From Streptomyces sp. DH24 (GTDB lineage Bacteria; Actinomycetota; Actinomycetes; Streptomycetales; Streptomycetaceae), in assembly GCF_029813775.1 (NCBI RefSeq), contig NZ_JARVKW010000013.1, forward strand, positions 62,001 through 126,000: 64,000 nt of DNA, in the 5' to 3' direction. Under the pieces are notes generated by a model. The model searched no databases, was not told where the DNA came from, and saw only the letters and a program-made list of their open reading frames with translations. A program made the position numbers and the translations under genes. This document shows, piece by piece, positions 17,970-28,650 of the stretch (its first letter is position 1; each line of letters begins with the position of its first letter).

Positions 17970-18992
17970 ATGCAAGATGACGACGAGGTGGGCGGCAGGG
18001 TCACACTGGCCGCGGTGGCCAAAGAGGCCGGAGTTTCGCTGGCGACAGTTTCGAAGGTCCTCAACGGTCGTTCGGATGTCTCGGACGCCACCCGGGCCCG
18101 GATCGAGGGCATTCTCGACGCCCACGGCTACCGTCGCCGGGCCCAGGGAGCGCCCCGGTCGCCGCTCGTCGAACTCGTCTTCCACGAGCTGGACAGCATC
18201 TGGGCGATGGAGCTGATCCGGGGCGTGGAGAACGTCGCCAAGGAGAACCGGGCGACCGTGGTCCTCACCGAGAGCGGCACCCGGCACGCCCCCTCGCCCG
18301 ACTGGATCGAGGGAGTGCTGCGGCGCCGGCCGCTGGGGGTCGTACTGGTCTTCTCCACGCTCCCGGAGGACGTCAAGCGGCAGCTGCGGTCCCGGGCGAT
18401 CCCGTTCGTCATCATCGACCCGGCCGGCGATCCCGACCCCGACGTGCCGTCCGTCGGCTCCGCGAACTGGGCCGGGGGCCTCGCGGCGACGCGGCATCTC
18501 ACCGACCACGACCACGAGCGCGTCGCGATCATCACCGGACCCGAGGACATGCTGTGCTCGCTGGCGCGGCTCGACGGCTACCGCTCGGCGATGGCGATGG
18601 CGGGCCTGGAGATCGACCCGGAGCTGGTGCGGTTCGGCGACTTCCACGTGCAGGGCGGCTTCGAGCACGCCATGGACCTGCTGGACCGCCCGGACCGGCC
18701 GACCGCGATCTTCGCCGGCAGCGACCTGCAGGCCCTCGGCGTCCTGGAGGCGGCCCGCCTCAAGGGCCTGAGCGTGCCGGAGGACCTGTCGGTCGTGGGC
18801 TACGACGACGTCCCGCTCGCCCAGTGGTCGAGCCCGCCGCTCACCACGGTCCACCAGCCGCTGCGCCACATGGCCGAGGAGGCGGCCCGCATGCTGCTGC
18901 GCCCGGACGACCCGGGCAAGGCGGCCCAGCGCATAGAACTGGCCACCCACTTGGTGATCCGGCAGAGCACGGCTGCGCCGAAGAGGGCTTGA
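17970..18992 (+). CDS. bxlR: LacI-family repressor of the xylo-oligosaccharide operon (BxlR-like)
   Basis: 340 residues. N-terminal HTH (TLAAVAKEAGVSLATVSKVLNG, about 11-32) and a PBP-type ligand domain ending with the usual TTVHQPLRHMAEEAARMLL dimer segment. Divergent from bxlE with 138 bp between starts. ATG 17970 has no clear SD and may be read from a leaderless or short-leader message. Two GTT-TCG codon pairs in the HTH region (18033-18038 and 18048-18053) reproduce operator half-sites inside the gene. Confidence 0.9.
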   Translation: MQDDDEVGGRVTLAAVAKEAGVSLATVSKVLNGRSDVSDATRARIEGILDAHGYRRRAQGAPRSPLVELVFHELDSIWAMELIRGVENVAKENRATVVLTESGTRHAPSPDWIEGVLRRRPLGVVLVFSTLPEDVKRQLRSRAIPFVIIDPAGDPDPDVPSVGSANWAGGLAATRHLTDHDHERVAIITGPEDMLCSLARLDGYRSAMAMAGLEIDPELVRFGDFHVQGGFEHAMDLLDRPDRPTAIFAGSDLQALGVLEAARLKGLSVPEDLSVVGYDDVPLAQWSSPPLTTVHQPLRHMAEEAARMLLRPDDPGKAAQRIELATHLVIRQSTAAPKRA

Positions 18993-20712
<1,720 letters not shown>

Positions 20713-20735
20713 CCGCCACCGCGGCCCCCCGGCGC

Positions 20736-20771
20736 CGGCTGCCCGGGGCAACGCCCCGCCCCGGGCAGCCG
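20736..20771. terminator. Hairpin terminator, 14-bp perfect stem
   Basis: Arms 20736-20749 and 20758-20771 pair perfectly around an 8-nt loop, 23 nt after the xylanase stop. The convergent oxidoreductase gene ends at 20845, so it can serve both strands. Confidence 0.8.
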
Positions 20772-20844
20772 CGAAACGGCCCCCCGGCCTCCGCGAGGAG
20801 ACCGGCGGGCCGCACCCGTTGCCGCGGGAGCGGCGCACGTGTGG

Positions 20845-21765
20845 TCACGACAACTGCGACTGGACCTCGGACGAGATCAGCTCCAGGTGGTCCAGGTCGT
20901 CGAGGTCGAGGACCTGGAGGTAGACGCGGCGGCTGCCGATCTCCGCGTACCGCCCGATCTTGTCGACGACCTCGGCCGGGGAACCCGCGAGGCCGTTCAG
21001 CTTCAGCTCGTCCACCTCGCGGCCGATGGCGGCGGCGCGGCGGGCGACCTCCTGGTCGTCCCGGCCGACGCAGACCACGAGGGCGTTGGAGTAGATCAGC
21101 TCGTCGGTGCGGCCGATCGCCTCGGCCGCGGCGCGGACCCGGCCGAACTGGCGCCCGCTGTCCTCGACGGAGGCGAACGGGATGTTGAACTCGTCGGCGT
21201 AGCGCGCGGCGAGCCGCGGGGTGCGGGTGGCGCCGTGCCCGCCGATGAGCACCGGGATCTTCTCCTGCGTCGGCTTGGGCAGCGCGGGTGATCCGGTGAG
21301 GTCGTAGTAGGTGCCGTGGAAGTCGAAGGTCTTGCCGACCTCCGTCTGCCACAGGCCGGTGACGATCTCCAGCTGCTCCTCCAGCCGGCCGAACTTCTCC
21401 TTCGGGAAGGGAATGCCGTACGCCTTGTGCTCCTCCTCGAACCAGCCCGCGCCCAGGCCCAGTTCGACCCGGCCGCCCGACATCTGGTCGACCTGCGCGA
21501 CCTGGATGGCGAGCACGCCGGGCAGTCGGAAGGTGCCGGCGGTCATGAGCGTGCCGAGGCGGATGCGGCTGGTCTCACGGGCGAGTCCGGCGAGGGTGAT
21601 CCAGGCGTCGGTGGGACCGGGCAGACCGTCCGTCGACCCCATGCGCAGATAGTGGTCGGAGCGGAAGAAGGCGTCGAAGCCGAGATCCTCGGTGGCCTTG
21701 GCGACGGTGAGCAAGGTGCCATAGGTGGCCCCCTGCTGGGGCTCGGTGAAGATGCGAAGATCCAT
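20845..21765 (-). CDS. LLM-class F420-dependent oxidoreductase
   Basis: 306 residues with the luciferase-like monooxygenase TIM-barrel pattern: an early FFRSDHYLRM segment, RLGTLMTAGTFRLPGVLA, and GGRVELGLGAGWFEEEH near residue 100. Actinobacterial members use F420 rather than FMN. ATG at 21765 has GGATGGA upstream; longer frames to 21828 lack family-like sequence. Substrate unknown. Transcribed alone, convergent to the xylanase. Confidence 0.85.
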   Translation of the reverse strand: MDLRIFTEPQQGATYGTLLTVAKATEDLGFDAFFRSDHYLRMGSTDGLPGPTDAWITLAGLARETSRIRLGTLMTAGTFRLPGVLAIQVAQVDQMSGGRVELGLGAGWFEEEHKAYGIPFPKEKFGRLEEQLEIVTGLWQTEVGKTFDFHGTYYDLTGSPALPKPTQEKIPVLIGGHGATRTPRLAARYADEFNIPFASVEDSGRQFGRVRAAAEAIGRTDELIYSNALVVCVGRDDQEVARRAAAIGREVDELKLNGLAGSPAEVVDKIGRYAEIGSRRVYLQVLDLDDLDHLELISSEVQSQLS

Positions 21766-21871
21766 GCTTCCATCCTGCCCGCTGCCACCCCCGGCCGGTT
21801 CGGCGGTCCCCGGCCGCGCTGGGCCCACGGTCGGGTGGAATTCCGTCCGGCGGTCGCCTCCGGCGGCCGGG

Positions 21872-22396
21872 TCAGCCGGCCTCGCGCTGCGGCAGCATGG
21901 GTTCCCGGTAGACCTCCGGTAAGAGACCGTCCTGCGGCCCGGCCGGTAACTCCTCCTCCCGGTCCGCCAGTCTGCGCAGCATCTCCCGCACCCGGTCCCG
22001 CGACTCGTCCGCCGCGTCGATGGCCTCCATGCACTGCCAGTACGTGCCCTCGTCGTCCGCGGAGCAGGCGATCCCGACGAGGGCGATGCCTATCTCCCCC
22101 AGCAGTCCGCCGAGCCGCGTCAACGCCAGTCTGGCGTCGCCCAGTTCGGTGAGCTGGGCCGCCAGCAGCTCATCCGGGCCCAGCTCGGGCCGGGTGAGCA
22201 CCCCGCAGCCCCGGCCCGCCAGTTCCGTCAGTCCCAGTGCCTCGCCGCGCAGTTCGGGCGGGCCGGCGACCGCCAGCCGGCTGCCTATCGCCTGTGCCAG
22301 GGCCTGCGCCTGCCACACCTCCGCCAGAACCTGTGGCACGTCCCCGCTCGCGGCCAGGGCACGCCTGCTCGTCACGATGAGCCGCGTCGCGTCCAT
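21872..22396 (-). CDS. Conserved actinobacterial protein, probably DUF6099 family
   Basis: 174 residues, Ala/Leu/Glu-rich and mostly helical, with no catalytic motif or membrane segment. The opening MDATRLIVTSRRALA and VWQAQALAQAIG segment resemble a Streptomyces-restricted domain family that I remember as DUF6099; that name should be checked. Function unknown. Confidence 0.65.
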   Translation of the reverse strand: MDATRLIVTSRRALAASGDVPQVLAEVWQAQALAQAIGSRLAVAGPPELRGEALGLTELAGRGCGVLTRPELGPDELLAAQLTELGDARLALTRLGGLLGEIGIALVGIACSADDEGTYWQCMEAIDAADESRDRVREMLRRLADREEELPAGPQDGLLPEVYREPMLPQREAG

Positions 22397-22758
22397 GCGC
22401 TGTCCCCGTCTGTCCCGACGCGCTCGCGCGCGTCCGCCCGAACTCTCTCGTCCACTACCCAGAGTGAGTGAGCTTGGGATGAAAAGCTAGAGGAAGACGG
22501 AAATCTCTGGACAACAAGCCGCTCGCGGAACGGTTTTCGACTCCGGAGCGTTATAACGGAGTCAGTCACTCCACAACGGGGCGGTCCCACCGGACCGGAA
22601 CCCGACGGGCTCCGCGCCGCGCGGCGGACGGTACGGCGCCGCCGTCGGGCAACGCGGCGGGTCGGCGACCCGGCCCAGGCGGGTCCGCGACGTGGCGTGG
22701 CGCCCCGAGGGCGGCCGTGCCGGGCGCCGCGCGGCAGGCGCCACGTCGCGGGCTCGTA
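22397..22758. other. Intergenic region between DUF6099-like gene and mazG-like gene
   Basis: 362 bp without a convincing gene. An unusually AT-containing patch (22480-22565) holds a dyad GACTCCG (22539-22545) / CGGAGTC (22557-22563) around TTATAA and probably contains the leftward promoter. The right end holds the mazG-side hairpin. Confidence 0.5.
22685..22751. terminator. Terminator-like hairpin after the AAA ATPase-MazG operon
   Basis: A 13-bp perfect stem (22685-22697 with 22739-22751) encloses 41 nt that can fold further. It starts 7 nt past the mazG-like stop on the minus strand. Confidence 0.55.
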
Positions 22759-23094
22759 CTAGGACTCCTCCCCGGGGACGGGAAAGCGGCGTTCGTTCCG
22801 GTCGATCTTCGCGTCGAGAGCCGCCAGCGGGTCGATGCCGAGCACCTCGCACAGCTGGAGCAGATACGCGAGCACGTCGGCGACCTCGTCCCTGACGCGG
22901 TGCGCGGTGTCCGGGTCGGCCATCACGCGCGCCGACTCCTCGGGCGTCAACCACTGGAAGATCTCGACGAGTTCCGAGGCCTCCACGCTGAGCGCGGCGA
23001 CGAGGTTCTTGGGCGTGTGGTACGGCTGCCAGTTCCGGTCGGCCGCGAACCGGGCGAGCCGCTCCTGGAGCCGGGCCAGTTGATGATCGGTCAC
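22759..23094 (-). CDS. MazG-like nucleotide pyrophosphohydrolase
   Basis: 111 residues, the size of the compact dCTPase/RS21-C6-type MazG proteins. The metal-binding pattern is present: EASELVEIFQWL (E, E) and, 30 residues on, DEVADVLAYLL (E, D). Hydrolyses non-canonical or excess NTPs to NMP and pyrophosphate. The GTG at 23094 overlaps the stop of the AAA ATPase (GTGA), so the two are made together. A housekeeping nucleotide-cleansing role is most likely. Confidence 0.88.
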   Translation of the reverse strand: MTDHQLARLQERLARFAADRNWQPYHTPKNLVAALSVEASELVEIFQWLTPEESARVMADPDTAHRVRDEVADVLAYLLQLCEVLGIDPLAALDAKIDRNERRFPVPGEES

Positions 23095-24455
23095 GGCTCC
23101 AGGTGTACCACCGTCACGCCGTCCATCCCCGCGGCCCACGACGCGTCGCTCACCGCGCCGACGAGCCGGAGATGGCCGCGGTCGCACATCCGTGCCGCCA
23201 GCCGCAGCAGTTCGTGACGCTGGCGGGGGTCCAGTCCCCGCTCGAAGCCGTCGGCGAGGACGGTGAGCGTCTGCAGGGCCGCGGGCACCTCGCCGACCGG
23301 GTCGACGTCCAGCACGCCGGGCCCGGTGAGCAGCACCAGCGCCAGCGCGAGGTACCTCAACTCGCCGTGCCCCAGCCGGTCCAGGCCGGTGCGCAGGCCG
23401 TCGCCCCGGTCGAGCACCGCGCGTACGGTCCCGCCGCACCGCGACTCGGCGCGTACGTCCAGGACGGGACCGGCGCATCCGGCGCGGGCCGCCGCGACGA
23501 GCTGCGCGTGCCGCCGGCCGCACTCGGCGCGGGTGCGCCACAGGACGTCGGCGAGGTTGTCGCAGCCGCCGAGCAGCCGGCCGGAACCGGTCGGCACGGG
23601 TTCGCGCATCCGGTCGGGCCGGGGGTCGCACGCGAAGGCGGACCGCAGGGCGACGACCATCTGCTCGGCGGCGGCCAGCACCCGCTGCTGTCCGGGCGTC
23701 TTGCCGGCCACCCGAAGCGGCAGCAGGGCCGTGCCGAGGCAGTCGTCGGGCAGCGGGGCACGCGTCACGGGCGTCGAACCGGCCGTGTGCCAGGCCGCCT
23801 GCACGGAGCGCCGGGCGGGGTCGCGCAGCGCGGTCTCCAGCAGGACGAGTCCGCCGGCGGTCAGCCGCTCCCCCACGACGCGCAGTTCCGGCTCGGCCTG
23901 TACGGCCACGTCGAGGCGGACGGGACCGGCGGGGCCGTCGGCCGTGCAGCCGATGCGGAAGCCGCGGCGCCGCTGGGTGTCGGGCCGGGCCCGCTCCGGC
24001 ACGCAGGCGGCCGGGTCGGGGAACGCCTCGCCGAGCCCGGCGCCGCCACCGAGCCGGGCCAGCGCCTCGTACGCCCGCAGAGCGGTGGTCTTGCCCGACC
24101 CGCTGGGACCGGCGAGCAGGGTCAGCGCACCGAGCGGCAGCACGACGCGACGGTGACCGGCGTAGGCCGACAGCCGCAGCTCGGTGACACAGGGCCGCTC
24201 GGGCCGTGCCACCTCGTCACAAGGCGCAGCCGGGTCCCGGGCCGCGGCCGGGCCGCGAGCCGCAACCGACACGGGCGCGGGCACGGGCACACGACCCCCG
24301 CGCGTGGGCGATCCGGCGGCGGACGGCGACGCCCCCGAGCGCGTCGCCGCGGTGGACGGGGCGCCGGCATCCCCGTCCCCGCCCGGGGAGCGGCCCCCGG
24401 CGGGAAAGGAGTCGGCGGACGGTGCGGGCTCGGAGCACGCGGAGGGCACGGCCAT
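23091..24455 (-). CDS. RecF/SMC-like AAA ATPase with disordered N-terminus
   Basis: 454 residues. The first about 90 are Pro/Ala/Gly-rich low complexity, without family-like sequence. Walker A GPSGSGKTT is at 116-124. An ABC-type signature-like LGHGELRYLALALVLL lies near residue 365, followed by an aspartate-rich Walker B region (LDVDPVGE). This layout resembles single-domain RecF-like ATPases. It overlaps the mazG-like gene by GTGA. ATG 24455 is the only clear start; translation may begin later. Partner and function unknown. Confidence 0.7.
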   Translation of the reverse strand: MAVPSACSEPAPSADSFPAGGRSPGGDGDAGAPSTAATRSGASPSAAGSPTRGGRVPVPAPVSVAARGPAAARDPAAPCDEVARPERPCVTELRLSAYAGHRRVVLPLGALTLLAGPSGSGKTTALRAYEALARLGGGAGLGEAFPDPAACVPERARPDTQRRRGFRIGCTADGPAGPVRLDVAVQAEPELRVVGERLTAGGLVLLETALRDPARRSVQAAWHTAGSTPVTRAPLPDDCLGTALLPLRVAGKTPGQQRVLAAAEQMVVALRSAFACDPRPDRMREPVPTGSGRLLGGCDNLADVLWRTRAECGRRHAQLVAAARAGCAGPVLDVRAESRCGGTVRAVLDRGDGLRTGLDRLGHGELRYLALALVLLTGPGVLDVDPVGEVPAALQTLTVLADGFERGLDPRQRHELLRLAARMCDRGHLRLVGAVSDASWAAGMDGVTVVHLEP

Positions 24456-24534
24456 GGTCGGACCGTAGGACCGCCCCGTCAGGCGAACCGTTTTGCCCGC
24501 GCGACCTTCCTACGATCGGGGGACGCCCCGGCGC

Positions 24535-24924
24535 TCAGACCCCCGGCACCGCCGCACCCTCCATCAGTCCCGTCACCTCGGTCCCGGCCGGCGCCAGCAG
24601 GAACACGTTCCGGTCGACGCGGTGCATCCCGCTGGCGAGGCCGAAGACGACGCCCGTGCTGAAGTCCAGGACCCGCTTGGCGACGTCCGTCTCGGCGCCG
24701 GTCAGGTCGAGCAGCACGGGGATACCGGCCATCAGGGTCTCGGCGACCTCGCGGGCGTCCGCGAAGACGTTGACCCGCAGGACGACGAACCGGCGGCGCG
24801 TCTCCGTCTCCGCGTCGGGCAGCGCGCGGTGGTTCACTGCGGACGGCCAGGCGTCCCGGCCCCGCAACGGAACGACCTGGGCGAGCCCTTCCCACTGTTC
24901 ATCGGTGACGTCGTGGCTGTTCAC
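24535..24924 (-). CDS. SepF-like cell-division protein paralogue
   Basis: 129 residues from the GTG at 24924, which has GGGGAG about 5 nt upstream; a TTG at 24969 is the longer alternative. The C-terminal SepF core is visible (FADAREVAETLMAGIPVLLDLTG, then AKRVLDFSTGVVFGL). It lacks the long N-terminal amphipathic/linker region of true SepF beside ftsZ. Streptomyces carry several sepF-like genes; this resembles the stand-alone paralogue. Probable FtsZ- or membrane-associated function. Confidence 0.85.
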   Translation of the reverse strand: MNSHDVTDEQWEGLAQVVPLRGRDAWPSAVNHRALPDAETETRRRFVVLRVNVFADAREVAETLMAGIPVLLDLTGAETDVAKRVLDFSTGVVFGLASGMHRVDRNVFLLAPAGTEVTGLMEGAAVPGV

Positions 24925-25065
24925 CGGCTCCCCCCGTTCCGACTCGCCTTCATTGCCTGCACCAGCCAATTCTTACGCCAAGTCACTCGTTCGGCCCAAC
25001 AGCGACACGGTGCGCGACCGGCACATCCGTCACTTTCACGCCGCGCACCGGCACCGGGGCCCTGG

Positions 25066-26091
25066 CTAGGACCGGTCGGCCGAGGCCGGGCCCACGAGTT
25101 CCGTCAGGACGTCCTCCATGGTCACGAAGCCGATGACCTTGCCGCCCTCGCCGAGCACGGCGGCCAGGTGCCCGCCGTCGGAGCGCAGGGCGGTCAGCGT
25201 GTCGTCGAGCGGGGTGTCGATCCGGACCCGGGTGACCGGGTGCAGCGCGGTGCGCGGGAACGGGCGGTCCCGGTCGGTGACGCCGAGGGTGTCCTTGATG
25301 TGCAGGTAGCCGAGGAGGGTGCCGTCGGCGCCGGTGACGGGGAAGCGGGAGAAGCCGGCGCGGGCCGCCGTGCGCTCCAGGTCGGCCGGGGTGACGGTGT
25401 CGCCGACGGTGTGCATCCGCTGGACCGGCACGAGGATCTCGCCGACCGGCCGGGTGCCCAGTTCGAGGGCGTCCCGGAGCCGTTCGCCGTCGGCGGGGGT
25501 GAGCAGCCCGGCCTCGCTGGAGTCCACGACCATGCGGGCCAGCTGGTCGTCGGTGAACACGGCCCCGACCTCGTCCTTCGGCTCGACCCTGAGCAGTTTC
25601 AGCAGGGCGTTGGCGAAGGCGTTGATGCCGAAGATCACGGGCCGGAACGCGCGGGTGAGCGCCACCAGGGCCGGGGCGAGCGCCAGCGCGCTGGGGACGG
25701 GCGCGGCGAGCGCGATGTTCTTCGGCACCATCTCGCCGACCAGCATGTGCAGATACGTCGCCACGGTCAGCGCGATCACGAACGCCACCGGGTGCACCAG
25801 CGCGTGCGGCAGGTGCGCGGCCTCGAAGGCGGGCTCCAGCAGGTGGGCGATGGCGGGTTCGGCGACGGCGCCGAGCACCAGCGAGGACACGGTGATGCCG
25901 AGCTGGGCGGTGGCCATCATCGCGGAGAGGTGCTCCAGCGCCCACAGGGTGGCCCGGGCCCGTTTGTCGCCGTCCTGGGCGCGGGGTTCGATCTGGCTGC
26001 GCCGCACCGAGACGAGGGCGAACTCGGCGCCGACGAAGAAGGCGTTGGTGAGCAGCGTGAGCGCGCCGATGGCGAGCTGGACGGCGGTCAT
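25066..26091 (-). CDS. CNNM/hemolysin-family (DUF21-CBS) membrane protein, short form
   Basis: 341 residues: DUF21 transmembrane domain (about 1-190, with the conserved GEMVPKNIALA), then a CBS pair ending at VIGFVTMEDVLTELVG. It ends there, lacking the CorC/HlyC C-terminal domain of its neighbour. Starts in ATGA overlap with the upstream paralogue. Such proteins are linked to Mg2+/divalent ion export; adjacent long and short forms suggest a heteromeric complex (inference). Confidence 0.88.
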   Translation of the reverse strand: MTAVQLAIGALTLLTNAFFVGAEFALVSVRRSQIEPRAQDGDKRARATLWALEHLSAMMATAQLGITVSSLVLGAVAEPAIAHLLEPAFEAAHLPHALVHPVAFVIALTVATYLHMLVGEMVPKNIALAAPVPSALALAPALVALTRAFRPVIFGINAFANALLKLLRVEPKDEVGAVFTDDQLARMVVDSSEAGLLTPADGERLRDALELGTRPVGEILVPVQRMHTVGDTVTPADLERTAARAGFSRFPVTGADGTLLGYLHIKDTLGVTDRDRPFPRTALHPVTRVRIDTPLDDTLTALRSDGGHLAAVLGEGGKVIGFVTMEDVLTELVGPASADRS

Positions 26092-27425
26092 CGGGCGCCC
26101 TCCTGCGCGAATGGCCGCGCGGCGGACCGCGGTTGGGCGATGCGGACCCGGTCGGCGCGGTGGTGCTCGACCGCCAGGACCTCCAGCTCCCAGCCGTCGA
26201 GCGCGACGACGTCGCCCTTGGCCGGTATGCGGGCCAGGCGGGTGGCGATCAGCCCGGCCAGGGTCTCGTAGGGGCCGTCGGGCGCGGGGAGTCCGATGGC
26301 GGCGAGCTCGTCGAGCCGTACGCTGCCGTCGGCCTCCCACGCGGTGCGGCCGTCCCCGGTGGCGGGGCCGGCCGACAGGCCGGGGGCCTCGACGGGGTCG
26401 TGCTCGTCGCGCACCTCGCCGACGACCTCCTCGACGATGTCCTCGACGGTGGCGACGCCGGCGGTGCCGCCGTACTCGTCGATGACGACGGCCATGGTGC
26501 GGGCGGCCCGCAGGCGTTCCAGCAGCCGGTCGGCGGTCAGGGTGTCGGGCACCAGCAGCGGCTCGGTGGCCAGCTCGGTGACGGGGGTCACAGCCCGCCG
26601 GGCGGGTTCGAGGGCGAGGACGTCGCGGATGTGGACGGAGCCGATCACCTCGTCCAGGGTGTCGCGGTAGACCGGGAAGCGGGACAGGCCGGTGGCGTGC
26701 GACAGGTTGGCGGCGTCGGCGGCGGTGGCGTGCGCCTCCAGGGCCTTGACGTCCACGCGGGGCGTCATGACGTTCTCGGCGGTCAGCTCGCCGAGGTGCA
26801 GGGTGCGGACGAAGAGTTCGGCGGAGTCGGCCTCCAGGGCGCCCTCGGCGGCGGAGTGCCGGGCGAGCGCGACCAGTTCCTCGGGGCTGCGCGCGGAGGC
26901 GAGCTCCTCGGCGGGTTCGAGGCCGAAGCGGCGTACGCAGCGGTTGGCGGTGTTGTTCAGGTGCCGGATGAAGGGCCCGAAGGCGGCGGTGAAGCCGCGC
27001 TGCGGCCCGGCCACGACCTTGGCGACGGCCAGCGGCCGGGAGATCGCCCAGTTCTTCGGCACGAGCTCGCCGACGACCATCAGCACGACGGTCGACAGGA
27101 GCACGCCCAGCACGGTCGCCACCGAGGAGGCGGCGCCGCCCAGCCCGGCCGCCGCCAGCGGACCGGCGAGGAGCACGGCGAGGGACGGCTCGGCGAGCAT
27201 GCCGATCACGAGCGAGGTGACGGTGATGCCGAGCTGGGCGCCGGACAGCTGGAAGGTGAGGCGCCGTACGGCCTTCAGGGCGCCGTCGGCGCCGCGCTCA
27301 CCGGCCTCGGCGGCCCGCTCCAGGTCGCCGCGCTCGACAGTGGTCAGGGAGAACTCGGCCGCCACGAACACCGCGCAGGCGAGCGTCAGCAGCAGGGCGA
27401 GCAGAAGCAGCACGACTGGGGTCAC
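26088..27425 (-). CDS. CNNM/hemolysin-family (DUF21-CBS-CorC) membrane protein, long form
   Basis: 445 residues: N-terminal membrane helix and DUF21 domain (GELVPKNWAISR near residue 120), CBS pair (about 215-340, with VVIDEYGGTAGVATVEDIVEE) and a CorC/HlyC domain to the end. GTG 27425 is preceded by a G-rich SD. Translationally coupled to the short paralogue. Probable divalent-cation transporter or regulator. Confidence 0.9.
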   Translation of the reverse strand: MTPVVLLLLALLLTLACAVFVAAEFSLTTVERGDLERAAEAGERGADGALKAVRRLTFQLSGAQLGITVTSLVIGMLAEPSLAVLLAGPLAAAGLGGAASSVATVLGVLLSTVVLMVVGELVPKNWAISRPLAVAKVVAGPQRGFTAAFGPFIRHLNNTANRCVRRFGLEPAEELASARSPEELVALARHSAAEGALEADSAELFVRTLHLGELTAENVMTPRVDVKALEAHATAADAANLSHATGLSRFPVYRDTLDEVIGSVHIRDVLALEPARRAVTPVTELATEPLLVPDTLTADRLLERLRAARTMAVVIDEYGGTAGVATVEDIVEEVVGEVRDEHDPVEAPGLSAGPATGDGRTAWEADGSVRLDELAAIGLPAPDGPYETLAGLIATRLARIPAKGDVVALDGWELEVLAVEHHRADRVRIAQPRSAARPFAQEGAR

Positions 27426-27654
27426 CGTGCCACCCCCGCTCCCGGTCCGGCCACTGGTCGTGGACTGCGGGGGTTGGCACGGCTGGGACTGGGAGGCTCA
27501 CCCATCGGGGGACCGTCGCTCCTTCTCGAAACGCTCACGAACTCACGCGACAGGGATCCGCGCTGTTCGCGGGACCGCCTGTCTCCCCACCTACTGTAAA
27601 GGAGTCGCAAAGAAGATCGGCAGTCCGGATTCGCTCCCGGCCGGGTGCCGGCCC

Positions 27655-27677
27655 GGCTCACCCCTCGGGGCTGAGCC
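27655..27677. terminator. Short hairpin after the NTF2-like gene
   Basis: GGCTCACCCC (27655-27664) pairs with GGGG-C-TGAGCC (27667-27677) with one bulged C and a 2-nt centre, 21 nt after the stop at 27699 on the minus strand. The remaining bases to 27426 form the promoter region of the hemolysin-family operon. Confidence 0.5.
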
Positions 27678-27698
27678 CCTGTGCCGCGCGGGGCGGCG

Positions 27699-28088
27699 TC
27701 ACCACCTGCGGGCGGCCGAGCGCAGGGCGATCCAGTCGTCGCCCACGCGCGCGTAGTCCATGGTCAGCTGCAGCCGCCAGTCCGCGCGCGAGCCGTAGAG
27801 GGTCGCGTCCGTGATGATGCGCCCGACGAGGCGCGCCGTGCCGCCGTCGGCGTCCGCGTCGACGGTCACGGTCTTCTCCTCCACCCAGCGACAGGCGAAC
27901 TCCCCGGCCCGCACCTGGGCCAGCCACTCGTCCTTCGGCTGCTCGTCCCCCGTGACATGGGTGAGGGTGAACCCGTCGTCGAGCAGGGCGTCCAGAGCGT
28001 CCGTGTCGCCGTCGGTCATCGCCTGAAGCTGCGCCCGGTAGGCGTCGATGACCTCCTTGCGTGTCTTCAGGTCGGGTGAGGCGTTCAT
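27699..28088 (-). CDS. NTF2-like/SnoaL-type protein
   Basis: 129 residues with the cone-fold pattern of DUF4440/SnoaL proteins: an N-terminal helix (KEVIDAYRAQLQAMTDGDTDALDALLDDGFTLTHV reads as the typical opening), then beta strands ending in WRLQLTMDYARVGDDWIALRS. Such proteins can be small enzymes or ligand binders. No catalytic residues can be assigned and there is no operon partner. Confidence 0.8.
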   Translation of the reverse strand: MNASPDLKTRKEVIDAYRAQLQAMTDGDTDALDALLDDGFTLTHVTGDEQPKDEWLAQVRAGEFACRWVEEKTVTVDADADGGTARLVGRIITDATLYGSRADWRLQLTMDYARVGDDWIALRSAARRW

Positions 28089-28113
28089 GTCGGCTCCGTC
28101 TCCCGCGGTCGTG

Positions 28114-28650
28114 TCACTCCGCCGAGGACTCCGGGACCCGGCGCGTGTCTGTCAAAAGATCATGCTGGTTGCCGCCGCCTCCCCGGCGCACGCCGCGCCG
28201 CACCGGCGGAGGCGTCGTGCACTCGGCCCAGACCGTCTTCCCGGGACCGACCCGGTCCGTCACTCCCCAGCGGGCCGCGAGCGCGTCGACAAGGAGGAGG
28301 CCCCGGCCGTGGTCGGCGTCGGCGGCGGGCACGGACCCGGGGGTCCCCCGGGCCGGTCGTACGGGGTGCGTGTCGGCCACCTCCACCCGGACGACGCCTC
28401 GCTCCTCGTCGTACGACAGGAACAGGGCGAAGTCCCGCCCGGGGACGCGGCCGTGCAGGACGGCGTTCGCGGCGAGCTCGGCGACGACCAGGACGACGGT
28501 GTCGTGCGCCTCGGTGCCACGGGGGTGCCCCCACTCGGCGAGTTGCTGCGCGGCCAGCAGCCTGGCGAGCCGCGCTCCGCGCCGCGTGGCGGAGAAACGC
28601 TGCGCGAACGTACGTACGGGGGACGGGATTCGGGTGCGTGGAGCTGGCAT
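28114..28650 (-). CDS. Anti-sigma-type ATP-binding protein paired with HTH/DUF397 set
   Basis: 178 residues; HATPase_c_2 with N box VVAELAANAVLHG (about 56-68) and G box DHGRGLLLVDALA (about 115-127). It diverges from an HTH/DUF5753 gene followed by DUF397, a repeated Streptomyces arrangement (WhiJ-like sets). ATG 28650 is preferred for its G-rich SD. A GC-rich dyad at 28651-28677, immediately before the ATG, could fold in the mRNA leader and limit translation. The C-terminal tail is Arg/Gly-rich. Confidence 0.82.
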   Translation of the reverse strand: MPAPRTRIPSPVRTFAQRFSATRRGARLARLLAAQQLAEWGHPRGTEAHDTVVLVVAELAANAVLHGRVPGRDFALFLSYDEERGVVRVEVADTHPVRPARGTPGSVPAADADHGRGLLLVDALAARWGVTDRVGPGKTVWAECTTPPPVRRGVRRGGGGNQHDLLTDTRRVPESSAE

